From: Ideonella alba
Lineage (GTDB): Bacteria > Pseudomonadota > Gammaproteobacteria > Burkholderiales > Burkholderiaceae_C
Length of the DNA: 64,000 nt
NCBI RefSeq assembly: GCF_018069875.1
Contig: NZ_JAGQDF010000007.1
Coordinates: 186,001 to 250,000 of the forward strand
Reading direction: 5' to 3'
Shown here one piece after another: positions 11,611 to 22,398 of this stretch (position 1 is its first letter; every line of letters begins with the position of its first letter). The position numbers were made by a program, and so were the translations under genes. The notes below the pieces were generated by a model, which saw only the letters and a list, made by a program, of their open reading frames with translations, made no database searches and was not told the DNA's origin.

Positions 11611-12834
11611 ATGGCCACAGCAGCAGCAGCGACAGCCAGGGTTCAGGAGTTCATCTTCGAGTGGGAAGGCAAGGACCGCGCCGGCAAGGTCGTGCGGGGC
11701 GAGCTGCGCTCGGCCGGTGAAGCCGCGGTCAGCGCCAGCCTGCGGCGCCAGGGCATCCTGGTCACCAAGATCAAGAAGCGGCGCGCCAGCGGCGGCCGCT
11801 CGATCGGCCAGCGCGACATCGCCACCTTCACGCGTCAGCTGGCGACGATGATGAAGGCCGGCGTGCCACTGCTGCAGGCCTTCGACATCGTCGGCCGAGG
11901 CAGCCCGAACCCGCGGCTGACGCGCCTGCTGCTGGACATCCGCGCCGATGTCGAGACCGGCACCAGCCTGTCCTCGGCCTTCCGCCGCCACCCCAAGTAC
12001 TTCGATGCCCTCTACTGCAACCTGGTCGAGGCGGGCGAGGCGGGCGGTATCCTGGAAGAGCTGCTGTCGCGCCTGGCGCAGTACCAGGAAAAGATCCTGG
12101 CGATCAAGCAGAAGGTCAAGTCCGCGCTGATGTACCCGATCGCGGTGCTGGTGGTGGCCTTCATCGTGGTCACCATCATCATGATTTTCGTGATCCCGTC
12201 CTTCGAGTCGGTGTTCAAGTCCTTCGGGGCCGAACTGCCGGCGCCGACGATGCTGGTGATCGCGATGAGCAAGTTCTTCGTGAGCTACTGGTGGGTGATC
12301 TTCGGCGTGATCTTCGGTGGCGGCTACATGTTCTACCGCACCTGGAAGCGCTCCGAGAACCTGCAGTTCATCATGGACCGGCTGCTGCTGCGCCTGCCTG
12401 TCTTTGGCGAGCTGGTCCGCAAGTCGGTGCTGGCCCGCTGGACCCGCACGCTGGCCACGATGTTCGCCGCCGGCGTGCCGCTGGTGGAGGCGCTCGATTC
12501 GGTGGGCGGCACCGCCGGCAACATCATCTACGCCCGCGCCACCGAGCAGATCCAGCGCGATGTGGCCGCCGGCTCGGGCCTGACCACCTCGATGTCCACC
12601 ACCGGCGTGTTCCCGAGCCTGGTGCTGCAGATGGCTGCCATCGGCGAGGAATCCGGCTCGCTCGATGCCATGCTGTCCAAGGCCGCCGACTTCTATGAGG
12701 AAGAGGTCGACGAGATGGTCAAGGGCCTGTCCACGCTGCTCGAGCCGATCATCATCGTCTTCCTGGGCACGCTGATCGGCGGCATCGTCGTGGCGATGTA
12801 CCTGCCGATCTTCAAGCTCGGCCAGGTGGTCTGA
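11611..12834 (+). CDS. pilC: Type IV pilus inner-membrane platform protein PilC
   Basis: The protein has 407 residues. It contains two repeated T2SS-F domains (about 75-195 and 280-400) with three transmembrane segments (near residues 175-200, 225-250 and 375-400). Typical sequences are FTRQLATMMKAGVPLLQAF and WTRTLATMFAAGVPLVEAL, one per repeat. It is the membrane anchor for the PilB motor. It follows pilB by 32 nt and has GCCGGAGG just before the ATG as ribosome binding site. Confidence 0.96.
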   Translation: MATAAAATARVQEFIFEWEGKDRAGKVVRGELRSAGEAAVSASLRRQGILVTKIKKRRASGGRSIGQRDIATFTRQLATMMKAGVPLLQAFDIVGRGSPNPRLTRLLLDIRADVETGTSLSSAFRRHPKYFDALYCNLVEAGEAGGILEELLSRLAQYQEKILAIKQKVKSALMYPIAVLVVAFIVVTIIMIFVIPSFESVFKSFGAELPAPTMLVIAMSKFFVSYWWVIFGVIFGGGYMFYRTWKRSENLQFIMDRLLLRLPVFGELVRKSVLARWTRTLATMFAAGVPLVEALDSVGGTAGNIIYARATEQIQRDVAAGSGLTTSMSTTGVFPSLVLQMAAIGEESGSLDAMLSKAADFYEEEVDEMVKGLSTLLEPIIIVFLGTLIGGIVVAMYLPIFKLGQVV

Positions 12835-12840
12835 TCACCG

Positions 12841-13767
12841 ATGGGGTTCCCGGCCATTGACGCACTCTGGCTGTCGCCATGGGTGCTGGGTCTGCTCGGT
12901 CTGTGCATCGGCAGCTTCCTCAACGTCGTGATCCACCGCCTGCCGCGCATGATGGAGCGGCAGTGGTGGCACGACGGCGTCGCCCAGCTGGGTGATGCCG
13001 AGTCCTGGCAGCGCACGGCCGGCCAGGCCCTGCCCCCGGCCGCGGCGCCGCTGGCCACGCAGATGGCGCGCACGCTGGAGGCGCTGCCGCCCTACAGCCT
13101 GGCGCGCCCGGCCTCGGCCTGTCCGGCCTGCGGCCACCGCATCCGCTGGTACGAGAACCTGCCGCTGCTGTCCTGGCTGGCGCTGCGCGGCCGCTGCTCG
13201 GCCTGCGGCACCGGCATCCCGGTGCGCTACCCGTTGGTCGAGCTGCTGACCGCCGTGCTGTTCGCGCTGGCCGCCTGGCGCTTCGGACCGGCGCCGGTCA
13301 GCCTGGCCTGGTGCGCGGTGCTGGCCACGCTGGTGGCGCTGACCGCGATCGACCTGGACACCATGCTGCTGCCCGACAGCCTGACCCTGCCGCTGCTGTG
13401 GGCCGGCCTGCTGGCCGCACTGGCAGGCTGGACCCTGCCGCTGCCCACCGCGGTGGTGGGCGCGGTGGTGGGCTACCTGTCGCTGTGGTCGGTCTACTGG
13501 CTGTTCAAGCTGGTCACCGGCAAGGAAGGCATGGGGCATGGCGACTTCAAGCTGCTGGCCGCGTTGGGCGCCTGGCTGGGTTGGCAGGCCATCCTGCCGA
13601 TCGTGCTGATGTCCTCGGTGATCGGCGCCACGGTGGGCATCGCGCTGAAGCTCAGCGGCCGGCTGGGCAGCGGCCGGCCGATGCCCTTCGGGCCCTTCCT
13701 GGCCGGCGGTGGCATCGCCGTCATCCTGCTCGGCACGCAGCGCGTGCTCGGCTGGATCGGCCAGTGA
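12841..13767 (+). CDS. pilD: Prepilin peptidase / N-methyltransferase PilD
   Basis: The protein has 308 residues. After the first membrane helix (LGLCIGSFLNVVIHRLP), a cytoplasmic loop carries the zinc pair CPACGH and CSACG. The catalytic aspartates are in ALTAIDLDTMLLPD and GMGHGDFKLL, as in aspartic prepilin peptidases. It cleaves and N-methylates type IV pilins and pseudopilins. The segment between the first helix and the first zinc motif (about residues 40-90) is long and Ala-rich. It lies 6 nt after pilC and its stop overlaps the coaE start by one base. Confidence 0.95.
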   Translation: MGFPAIDALWLSPWVLGLLGLCIGSFLNVVIHRLPRMMERQWWHDGVAQLGDAESWQRTAGQALPPAAAPLATQMARTLEALPPYSLARPASACPACGHRIRWYENLPLLSWLALRGRCSACGTGIPVRYPLVELLTAVLFALAAWRFGPAPVSLAWCAVLATLVALTAIDLDTMLLPDSLTLPLLWAGLLAALAGWTLPLPTAVVGAVVGYLSLWSVYWLFKLVTGKEGMGHGDFKLLAALGAWLGWQAILPIVLMSSVIGATVGIALKLSGRLGSGRPMPFGPFLAGGGIAVILLGTQRVLGWIGQ

Positions 13768-14390
13768 TGCACCGCGCCGGACCGACGCTCGGCCTGACCG
13801 GCGGCATCGGTAGCGGCAAGAGCACGGTGGCGCGCGCGCTGGCGGCGCACGGCGCCTGCATCGTCGACACCGACGCGATCGCGCGGGCCCTCACCGCTCC
13901 CGGCGGTGCTGCGCTGCCGGCGATCGCCCAGGCCTTCGGCGCGTCGGCCATCGGGGCCGACGGCGCGCTGGACCGCGCCTGGATGCGCGAGCGCGTGTTT
14001 GCCGATCCGGCCCAGCGCGAGCGCCTGGAAGCCATCCTGCATCCGATGATCGGCGAGCGCACCTGGGCTGAGGCGGCGGCAGCGGCCGCCGCCCAGCCGG
14101 TGGTCTTCGATGTCCCGCTGCTGACCGAACGGGGCGCGCACTGGCGCCGCCAGGTCGACCGTGTGCTGGTGGTGGACTGCGACGAAGCCACCCAGGTGCA
14201 GCGCGTGCAGGCCCGCAACGGCTGGCCCGAGGCGCAGGTGCGCGCCGTCATCGCCCAGCAGGCGCGCCGCGAACAGCGCCGCGCGATCGCCGACGCGGTG
14301 ATCGTCAACCAGGACCTGAGCCTGGAGGCGCTGCAGGCCGAGGTGGCCGCGCTGTGGCGGCTGTGGGCCTGGCCCTCGGCGCAGGTGTGA
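13767..14390 (+). CDS. coaE: Dephospho-CoA kinase
   Basis: The protein has 207 residues. It has the P-loop GLTGGIGSGKST, the VDTDAIAR motif, VFDVPLLTE and the late QARREQRRAIADAVIVN segment. It phosphorylates dephospho-CoA, the last step of CoA synthesis. The ATG at 13767 uses the last base of the pilD stop, so translation is likely coupled. Confidence 0.96.
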   Translation: MHRAGPTLGLTGGIGSGKSTVARALAAHGACIVDTDAIARALTAPGGAALPAIAQAFGASAIGADGALDRAWMRERVFADPAQRERLEAILHPMIGERTWAEAAAAAAAQPVVFDVPLLTERGAHWRRQVDRVLVVDCDEATQVQRVQARNGWPEAQVRAVIAQQARREQRRAIADAVIVNQDLSLEALQAEVAALWRLWAWPSAQV

Positions 14391-14430
14391 AACAATCCGG
14401 CGATTGCCTTGCCGCACCGGAACTGCCATC

Positions 14431-15186
14431 TTGGTCCTGTACGAATACCCGTTCAACGAAGGCATCCGCACCATGTTGCGGCTCGAACAGCTGTTCGGGC
14501 GGCTCGACGTGCTCGCCGCACGCACCGAGGCGATCGACCACCACTTCGCGCTGGCGACGATGTTCGAGATCATGGACGTCGCCGCGCGCGCCGACCTGAA
14601 GTCCGACCTGCTCAAGGAGCTCGAGCGCCACAAGGCACAGTTCCAGAGCTACCGCGGCAACCCCCATGTCTCCGAAGCCGCGCTGGACGAGGTGGTGGGC
14701 CGCATCGACCAGGCCTTCCAGGCGCTCAATGCGGTGGCCGGCAAGGCCGGCCAGGCCCTGTCGGGCAACGATTGGCTGACCAGCGTGCGCAGCCGCATCA
14801 GCATCCCCGGCGGCACCTGCAGCTTCGACCTGCCCGGCTATTACGCCTGGCAGCAGCACCCGGCCGCGCGCCGCCAGGCCGACCTGGGCCGCTGGCTGGA
14901 CACCCTGCAACCGCTGGCCGATGCGCTGCGCCTGCTGCTGGGCCTGCTGCGCGACAGCGGCGTGCCGCACCGCGTGGCGGCCCAGGCCGGCCAGTACCAG
15001 CAAAGCCTGCCGCAGGGCCGCACCTACCAGCTGCTGCGCCTGCGCCTGGACACCGAGGTGGACGTCGTCCCCGAGATCACCGGTCACCGGCTGATGGTCT
15101 CGGTGCGCCTGATGCGCGCCGACGCCGACGGCCGGCTGCGCCCGCTGGCGCAGGATGTCGATTTCGACCTGGCGCTGTGCACCTGA
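14431..15186 (+). CDS. zapD: Cell division protein ZapD
   Basis: The protein has 251 residues if it starts at the TTG at 14431, which gives M-V-LYEYPFNEGIRTMLRLE, the usual ZapD N-terminus; the first ATG downstream (14473) would remove that conserved start. ZapD crosslinks FtsZ filaments at the division ring. A helical N-terminal half and the beta-rich C-terminal half (ISIPGGTCSFDLPGYYAW) fit the family. It stands between coaE and yacG, its standard place. Confidence 0.92.
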   Translation: MVLYEYPFNEGIRTMLRLEQLFGRLDVLAARTEAIDHHFALATMFEIMDVAARADLKSDLLKELERHKAQFQSYRGNPHVSEAALDEVVGRIDQAFQALNAVAGKAGQALSGNDWLTSVRSRISIPGGTCSFDLPGYYAWQQHPAARRQADLGRWLDTLQPLADALRLLLGLLRDSGVPHRVAAQAGQYQQSLPQGRTYQLLRLRLDTEVDVVPEITGHRLMVSVRLMRADADGRLRPLAQDVDFDLALCT

Positions 15187-15193
15187 GCCCGCG

Positions 15194-15391
15194 ATGACCA
15201 CGCCCGCCCCGCGGCCGATCGAGGTCGCCTGCCCCACCTGCGGCGAGACCACGCTCTACGCCGCCAGCAACCCCTTCCGCCCCTTCTGCAGCGCCCGCTG
15301 CCAGGGTCAGGACTTCGGCGCCTGGGCCAACGAGGCCTACCGCGTCGAGGCCCCGCCCACCACCGAAGACCAGGACGAGGCCGAGCGCTGA
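15194..15391 (+). CDS. yacG: DNA gyrase inhibitor YacG (zinc-binding)
   Basis: The protein has 65 residues. Four cysteines form the zinc site: CPTCGE and CSARCQ. The segment PFRPFCSARCQGQDFGAWANE matches YacG, which binds GyrB and blocks gyrase from DNA. The acidic C-terminus is typical. The ATG at 15194 is 7 nt after the zapD stop. Confidence 0.94.
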   Translation: MTTPAPRPIEVACPTCGETTLYAASNPFRPFCSARCQGQDFGAWANEAYRVEAPPTTEDQDEAER

Positions 15392-15426
15392 GTAACCGGC
15401 GCCGGCTCGGGGTCATCCCGACCCTC

Positions 15427-15454
15427 TTGAAAGCCCGGTCCCCCACCCTATAAT
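15427..15454 (+). promoter_or_regulatory. Sigma-70-type promoter of groES-groEL
   Basis: TTGAAA (15427-15432) and TATAAT (15449-15454) are separated by 16 nt. The start site would fall near 15461, inside the CIRCE operator. This is close to the vegetative consensus and unlike a sigma-32 promoter. Confidence 0.8.
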
Positions 15455-15459
15455 GGCTG

Positions 15460-15486
15460 TTAGCACTCAGGCAAGCCGAGTGCTAG
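15460..15486 (+). promoter_or_regulatory. CIRCE operator (HrcA binding site)
   Basis: TTAGCACTC-N9-GAGTGCTAG differs from the CIRCE consensus (TTAGCACTC-N9-GAGTGCTAA) only at the last base. It overlaps the predicted transcript start, so HrcA would block initiation and the inverted repeat would also sit at the 5' end of the mRNA. hrcA itself is not in the window. Confidence 0.93.
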
Positions 15487-15593
15487 CACCGGCAGACAGG
15501 CCTTGCGCCTCGCCGGACCGCCTGAAGTGATTGAGTGCTCACTTTTACTGAGCACTCCAATTGTCCACATTGCCAACGCATTTAGGAGATGCA

Positions 15594-15884
15594 ATGAAGC
15601 TTCGTCCGTTGCACGATCGCGTGATCGTCAAGCGCCTGGAGAACGAAACCAAGACCGCCTCGGGCATCGTCATCCCCGACAGCGCCGCCGAGAAGCCCGA
15701 CCAGGGCGAGGTGCTGGCCGTCGGTATGGGCAAGCGCAACGACAAGGGTGATTTCGTCGCCCTGAACGTCAAGGTCGGTGACCGCGTGCTGTTCGGCAAG
15801 TACTCGGGCCAGACCGTCAAGGTCGATGGCGAAGAGCTGCTGGTCATGAAGGAAGACGACCTGTTCGCCGTGGTGGAAAAGTAA
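15594..15884 (+). CDS. groES: Co-chaperonin GroES (Cpn10)
   Basis: The protein has 96 residues. It starts [20 protein letters not shown] and carries the mobile loop ([20 protein letters not shown]) and the ending [17 protein letters not shown]. It caps the GroEL ring. TTTAGGAGATGCA before the ATG is a strong ribosome binding site. A leader of about 130 nt separates it from CIRCE. Confidence 0.98.
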   Translation: MKLRPLHDRVIVKRLENETKTASGIVIPDSAAEKPDQGEVLAVGMGKRNDKGDFVALNVKVGDRVLFGKYSGQTVKVDGEELLVMKEDDLFAVVEK

Positions 15885-15919
15885 TCCACCCGCCTGGTCA
15901 TCCCCCCACAGAACACTGA

Positions 15920-17581
<1,662 letters not shown>

Positions 17582-17629
17582 GTCCCGGGCCATGCCCGCA
17601 GGCGGCTGGCCGCCTGCGTCGCATCCCCC

Positions 17630-17665
17630 ACGGCGCACGAGCCTCACGGCCGTGCGCCGTTTTTC
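17630..17665 (+). terminator. Intrinsic terminator of groES-groEL
   Basis: Arms ACGGCGCACG (17630-17639) and CGTGCGCCGT (17651-17660) are perfect and run into a T5 tract. A second hairpin, GCAGGCGG-CTGG-CCGCCTGC (17598-17617), lies between the stop codon and this one. Confidence 0.88.
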
Positions 17666-17745
17666 ATGGGGCGGGCTGGCAGAATCGCGCACGCCCATGC
17701 GCCCGCCCGGTCGCCGGGCACCCGGCGCCGCCAGAAGTCCTCCCC

Positions 17746-19122
17746 GTGCCCCACCCCTGCCCCCACTACCCGGCCCCGGTGCGCCACCCCTGGACGCGCT
17801 GGTGGCGCTGGCTGACCCAGCGCAGCAACCTGCTGTCGCAACTGACCGAGGGCTCCTACCGCATGCTGATGGGCCGCCGCCGCGTGGCCGGCCATGCGGT
17901 GCGCATCGTCAACGACCCCGCGGCGGTGCGCCAGGTGCTGGTCGACGAGGCGCCGAACTACCCCAAGCACCGCTTCATGCACGACCTGCTGGAGCCGCTG
18001 CTGGGCGTCAGCATCTTCACCTCCAACGGCGAGACCTGGGCGCGCCAGCGCCGCCTGCTGGAGCCGGCCTTCGAGCGCACCCGCATGACGCACGCGTTCG
18101 CGCCGATGACGGCCGCGGTGCAGGCCCTGGTGGAGCGCCTGGCGCCGCTGGCCGATGGCCGCCCGCTGAACATCGAACACGAGACCACCCACGTCACCGC
18201 CGACGTGATCCTGCGCACCATCCTCAGCCTGCCGCTGGAGCGTGGGGACTCGCAGGCCATCTTCGAGGCCTTCGCGCACTACCAGCGCGAGGCGCCTGAT
18301 GCCACCATGCCGCGCTACCGCCGCGCCTGGTGGCCGCGCCGCGGTTCGGCCACGCGCGCGCAGCAGGCGGGCCAGGACATCCGCGCGCTGCTGCGCCGGC
18401 ACATCGCGCCCCGCCATGCCGCCTTCCACGCCGGACAGACCGGCGCCCCGCAGGACATCCTGGGCGCGCTGCTGGAAGCCCGCGACGCCGAGACCGGCGC
18501 CGCGATGGGCGTGGAGGAACTGGTCAACGAGATCGCCGTGCTCTTCCTGGCCGGCCACGAGACCTCGGCCAGCGCACTGGCCTGGGCGCTGTACCTGCTG
18601 ACGCTGGACCTGGACGTGCAGCAGCGCGCGGTGGACGAGATCCAGCGCGTCATCGGCGACGGGCCCCCCCGGCTGGAGCAGCTGCGCGAGCTGGACCTGC
18701 TGCGCCGCATCTTCCGCGAGACCATGCGCCTGTACCCGCCGCTGGGCTTCCTGGTGCGTGAGGCCGCGGCCCCGGGCTGCCTGCGCGAGGTGCCCACCGA
18801 GCCGGGTGAGACCGTCATCGTCTCGCCCTGGCTGATCCACCGCCACCAGCGCTTCTGGGAGCGCCCGGACGAGTTCGACCCCGATCGCTTCCTGGAACCC
18901 GCCGGCCGCCAGGCCATGGCCCAGGCCTACCTGCCCTTCAGCATGGGGCCGCGCGTCTGCGTCGGCGCCAACTTCGCGATGCAGGAGGCGGTACTGGTGC
19001 TGGCCCTGGTGCTGCGCGCCTACCGCGTGCTGCCGGCCGACAAGCCGCCGCCGGAGCCGATCGCGCGGCTGAGCCTGCGCTCGCAGCACGGCGTATGGGT
19101 GCGCCTGGAGCGCCGGACGTGA
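17746..19122 (+). CDS. Cytochrome P450
   Basis: The protein has 458 residues from the GTG at 17746, which gives a normal soluble bacterial P450 length. It has the I-helix oxygen-binding motif AGHETSA, the K-helix ETMR of the ExxR pair followed by LYPP, the PERF-like region DEFDPDRF and the heme-thiolate loop FSMGPRVCVGANFAMQE with the axial Cys. No redox partner gene is nearby, so electrons must come from elsewhere. Its TGA overlaps the GTG of the phospholipase gene in a GTGA junction, suggesting coupled expression. The substrate cannot be told; the overall pattern resembles the fatty-acid/alkane-like bacterial class. Confidence 0.92.
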   Translation: MPHPCPHYPAPVRHPWTRWWRWLTQRSNLLSQLTEGSYRMLMGRRRVAGHAVRIVNDPAAVRQVLVDEAPNYPKHRFMHDLLEPLLGVSIFTSNGETWARQRRLLEPAFERTRMTHAFAPMTAAVQALVERLAPLADGRPLNIEHETTHVTADVILRTILSLPLERGDSQAIFEAFAHYQREAPDATMPRYRRAWWPRRGSATRAQQAGQDIRALLRRHIAPRHAAFHAGQTGAPQDILGALLEARDAETGAAMGVEELVNEIAVLFLAGHETSASALAWALYLLTLDLDVQQRAVDEIQRVIGDGPPRLEQLRELDLLRRIFRETMRLYPPLGFLVREAAAPGCLREVPTEPGETVIVSPWLIHRHQRFWERPDEFDPDRFLEPAGRQAMAQAYLPFSMGPRVCVGANFAMQEAVLVLALVLRAYRVLPADKPPPEPIARLSLRSQHGVWVRLERRT

Positions 19123-21362
19123 GGGCCCTGCTGGGCGCCTGCCTGCTCGCCCTGGCCCTGGCACCGCGCCCCGCCGCGGCCGAGGAGCCGCCCGCCAGCA
19201 GCGCCACGGCGCGACCGCGGCTGGGCCTGGTGCTGTCCGGCGGTGGCGCACGCGGCCTGACCCATGTCGGTGTGCTGAAGGTGCTGGAGCAGGAGCGGAT
19301 TCCCGTGGACCTGGTCGCCGGCACCTCGATGGGCGCGATCATCGGTGGCCTCTATGCCAGCGGCATGAGTGCCGCGGCGCTGGAGGCCGACCTGCTGCAG
19401 GTCGACTGGAACAAGCTCTTCGCCACGCGGGTGAGCCGGCAGATGCTGTCGCAGCGGCGCAAGGAAGAGGACTTCGAGATCCCGGCGGCGATCGAGCTGG
19501 GCTGGCGCGAAGGAAGCTTCCACGCGCCGCAGGGCGCCGTCTCCAGCCGCGGCCTGGAGACCCTGCTGCGCCGCTACACGCTGCCGGTGCGCCGCATCAG
19601 CCACTTCGACGAGCTGCCCATTCCCTTCCGCGCCGTCGCCACCGACATGGAAACCGGCGACATGGTGGTGATGGACAGCGGCGACCTGGCGATGGCGCTG
19701 CGCTCCAGCATGAGCGTGCCGGGTGTCTTCCCGTCCACCGAGATCGACGGCCGGGTGCTGGGCGACGGCGGCCTGGTCAACAACGTGCCCGTCGACATCG
19801 CCCGCGCCATGGGCGCCCAGCGCCTGCTGGTGGTCAACATCGGCACCCCGCTGGCGCCGCGCGAGACGCTGAACTCGGCGATCGGCCTGACGGCGCAGAT
19901 GATCAACATCCTGACCGAGCAGAACGTGCGCCGCAGCCTGGCCACGCTGGGGCCGCAGGACCTGCTGATCGCGCCCGACCTGGGCCGGCTCAGCTCGGGC
20001 GATTTCGACAAGGCCCAGGAGCTGATCGCGCTGGGCGAGGCCGCCGCCCGCGCCGCGCTGCCGCAGCTGCGCGCGCTGGCGCTGGACGAGGACGGCTACC
20101 GCCAGTGGCGCGCCGCGCGCCGCGCCGACGCCCCGCCCAGCCCGGTGGTCGGCGCGGTGGCCTTCGAGGGCAGCAGCGTCACCAACCCGCAGCGCCTGCT
20201 GCCGCAGCTGCAGTCCCGCCCCGGCCAGGCCTTCGACCCCGAACGCGCCGCCGCCGACGCCCGCTTCCTGGCCGCCAGCGGCGACTACGTGCGCACCGAC
20301 TACCACCTGGTCGACGGCGAGCCCGGCCGCGACGCGCTGCTGGTCTTCGAGGTCGAGGACAAGCCCTGGGGGCCCAACTACCTGCACGTCGGCCTAGACC
20401 TGTGGACCGATTTCAGCGGCCGCAGCGCCTTCAACATCAAGATCAGCCACAACCGCCACTGGCTGACGCCCTCGGGCACCGAATGGCGCAACCGGCTGCA
20501 GCTGGGCGAGGTGCCCTCGCTGTTCAGCGAGCTCTACCACCCGCTGGGATGGCGCCTGGGTCTGTGGGACGACTGGTTCGTCGCCGCCTGGGGCGGTGTG
20601 CAGCGGCGCATCGTCTCGGTCTACGACAGCGGCAGCGGGCTGGAGCGTGCCCAGGTGCGGCAGAACCTGGCCGCGGTGGGCCTGGACCTGGGCCAGCCCT
20701 GGGGCCGCCTGGGCGAGCTGCGCCTGGGCCTGCGCCATGTGCTGGGCCGCGACGAGCCGCTGCTGCTGGCCGACGGCCTGATCGCTGCGCCGCAGATCTG
20801 GCGCGAGACCGCCGCCCGCACGCGCATGGTGATCGACCAGCTGGACTACGCCAACTTCCCGCTCTCGGGCTACCGGCTCACCGGCGAGCTGCAGTTCGGC
20901 CGCCGCTCGCAGCAGGGCCAGGAGGGCCAGAACCTGGTGCGCGTGGAGGCCGACGCCAGCGGCGCCTGGACCGACGGCAGCGACACCCTGAACCTGTATG
21001 CGGTGCTGAAGGCGGCCGACTCGCGCCAGGGCGCGCTGGCCGGCCAGTACACCCTGGGCGGCTTCCAGAACCTGTCGGGCTACCGCGCCGGCCAGCTCAG
21101 CGGCAACGCGCTGCTGCTGCTGCGCGGCGGCTGGTACCGTCGCCTGGCCGAGCCGCCGGTGTTCGCACGGGCGCTGTTCGTCGGCGCCTCGCTGGAGCTG
21201 GGCAACACCTGGGCCGACCGCCACGCGATCGCGCTGGGCGGCCTGCGCGGTGGCGCCAGCCTCTACCTGGGCGCCGACACCGGCCTGGGCCCGATGTACC
21301 TGGGCCTGACCTGGGCGCCGCGCGGCGAGGCCGGGCTGGCTTTCTTCATTGGCAGGCCGTAG
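19119..21362 (+). CDS. Patatin-like phospholipase with POTRA and outer-membrane barrel (PlpD type, type Vd secretion)
   Basis: The protein has 747 residues from the GTG at 19119, which yields a signal peptide (MRALLGACLLALALAPRPAAA). The patatin domain (about 33-330) has the oxyanion loop SGGGARG, the nucleophile Ser70 in GTSMG and the dyad Asp in GDGGLVNN. A POTRA-like segment follows (VVGAVAFEGSSVTNPQRL), then a beta-barrel of roughly 370 residues rich in alternating Tyr/Leu strands (GGFQNLSGYRAGQLSGN). This domain order defines PlpD-like autotransporters, lipases that pass through or stay on the outer membrane. It overlaps the P450 stop by 4 nt. Confidence 0.9.
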   Translation: MRALLGACLLALALAPRPAAAEEPPASSATARPRLGLVLSGGGARGLTHVGVLKVLEQERIPVDLVAGTSMGAIIGGLYASGMSAAALEADLLQVDWNKLFATRVSRQMLSQRRKEEDFEIPAAIELGWREGSFHAPQGAVSSRGLETLLRRYTLPVRRISHFDELPIPFRAVATDMETGDMVVMDSGDLAMALRSSMSVPGVFPSTEIDGRVLGDGGLVNNVPVDIARAMGAQRLLVVNIGTPLAPRETLNSAIGLTAQMINILTEQNVRRSLATLGPQDLLIAPDLGRLSSGDFDKAQELIALGEAAARAALPQLRALALDEDGYRQWRAARRADAPPSPVVGAVAFEGSSVTNPQRLLPQLQSRPGQAFDPERAAADARFLAASGDYVRTDYHLVDGEPGRDALLVFEVEDKPWGPNYLHVGLDLWTDFSGRSAFNIKISHNRHWLTPSGTEWRNRLQLGEVPSLFSELYHPLGWRLGLWDDWFVAAWGGVQRRIVSVYDSGSGLERAQVRQNLAAVGLDLGQPWGRLGELRLGLRHVLGRDEPLLLADGLIAAPQIWRETAARTRMVIDQLDYANFPLSGYRLTGELQFGRRSQQGQEGQNLVRVEADASGAWTDGSDTLNLYAVLKAADSRQGALAGQYTLGGFQNLSGYRAGQLSGNALLLLRGGWYRRLAEPPVFARALFVGASLELGNTWADRHAIALGGLRGGASLYLGADTGLGPMYLGLTWAPRGEAGLAFFIGRP

Positions 21363-21431
21363 TGCACCCGGCTGCGGGGTACCGCAGCCACCCTCCGAGA
21401 GGATGCGCAGGCCGCGTTGGGCGAGTCCGGA

Positions 21432-21460
21432 CGAGGCGAGGTCCTGAGGACGTCGCCTCG
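21432..21460. terminator. 13-bp hairpin between convergent genes
   Basis: Arms 21432-21444 and 21448-21460 pair with one mismatch around a TGA loop. It lies in the 157-nt gap between the phospholipase and the convergent hydrolase. There is no U run on either strand, so Rho-independent termination is uncertain. Confidence 0.4.
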
Positions 21461-21519
21461 CCTGAGGAGCCGGGCGAGCGCTGCGAGCCCGTGGCGCGGC
21501 CGTGCGCTGGCCTGCAGGC

Positions 21520-22398
21520 TCAGGTCAGGGCGTCGATGATCGCCTGCGCCACGCGCTCGGGCTGCTCGTGGATGATCCAGTGGCTGGCGCCAGGCACCCG
21601 CTCCACCGTCAGGTCGGGCACGAAGGCCTCCAGGCCGTCGAGCAGCGCGGGCGGCAGCGCGCGATCGGCCTCGCCCCACAGCACGCGGGTGGGCACGCGC
21701 ACCGTCACCGCCTCGGCCGGCAGCTGCAGGGTCATCACCGGGTCCTGGGGGCTCAGCGGCGGGCGCAGCGGCGACATCCGGTACCAGGCCAGCATGCTGT
21801 CCAGCGAGGCGCCCCACAGCGCGCGGTAGCGCGCGCGCAGCGGCACATCCAGCCACTGGGCGCTGCCCGGGCCGAAGTGCTCGAAGAAGGGCCACAGCGC
21901 CCGGAAATCATCGGCCGCCAGCCGCTCGGCGGCGCCTGGCGCGCACAGCGTGTTCATGTAGGCGCTGGCGGCCTGCTGCGCCGGGTCCTCGCGCAGCGCG
22001 CGCAGAAAGGGCACCGGGTGGGTGGCGTTGACGATCAGCAGCCGGCGCAGCAGGTCCGGCCGCTGGGCGGCCAGGTTCCAGGCCAGCGCACCGCCCCAGT
22101 CGTGGGCCACGACCAGATCGACAGGCGCGCCCTCCTGCTCGATCAGCGCCACCAGGTCGGCCACCAGCGCCCGCGGCCGGTAGGCCGCATCGCCGGCCGG
22201 ACAGCTGGAGGGCGCATAGCCGCGCTGGGTGGGGGCCAGCAGCCGGGCCTGGCCCTGCAGCCGCTGCATCACCGGCTGCCAGATGAAGCCGGCCTCGGGA
22301 AAGCCGTGCAGCAGCAGCACCCGCGGACCCTGCTCGCCGGCCCGCCAGGTGTGCAGGCGCTGGCCGGTGGCGGCCAGCGCGACCATGGCTTCACGCAT
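21520..22398 (-). CDS. Alpha/beta hydrolase, epoxide-hydrolase/dehalogenase-like
   Basis: The protein has 292 residues. The core shows LLHGFPEAGFIWQPV (oxyanion HGFP), the nucleophile Asp in VVAHDWGGALAW, the acid Asp in LWGEADRALP and the catalytic His in PGASHWIIHEQPE. An Asp nucleophile with HGFP is the pattern of soluble epoxide hydrolases and haloalkane or fluoroacetate dehalogenases, not of esterases, which use Ser. The cap domain holds about residues 135-210. The substrate is not identifiable. It overlaps the 3' end of engB by 8 nt and is probably cotranscribed. Confidence 0.88.
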   Translation of the reverse strand: MREAMVALAATGQRLHTWRAGEQGPRVLLLHGFPEAGFIWQPVMQRLQGQARLLAPTQRGYAPSSCPAGDAAYRPRALVADLVALIEQEGAPVDLVVAHDWGGALAWNLAAQRPDLLRRLLIVNATHPVPFLRALREDPAQQAASAYMNTLCAPGAAERLAADDFRALWPFFEHFGPGSAQWLDVPLRARYRALWGASLDSMLAWYRMSPLRPPLSPQDPVMTLQLPAEAVTVRVPTRVLWGEADRALPPALLDGLEAFVPDLTVERVPGASHWIIHEQPERVAQAIIDALT

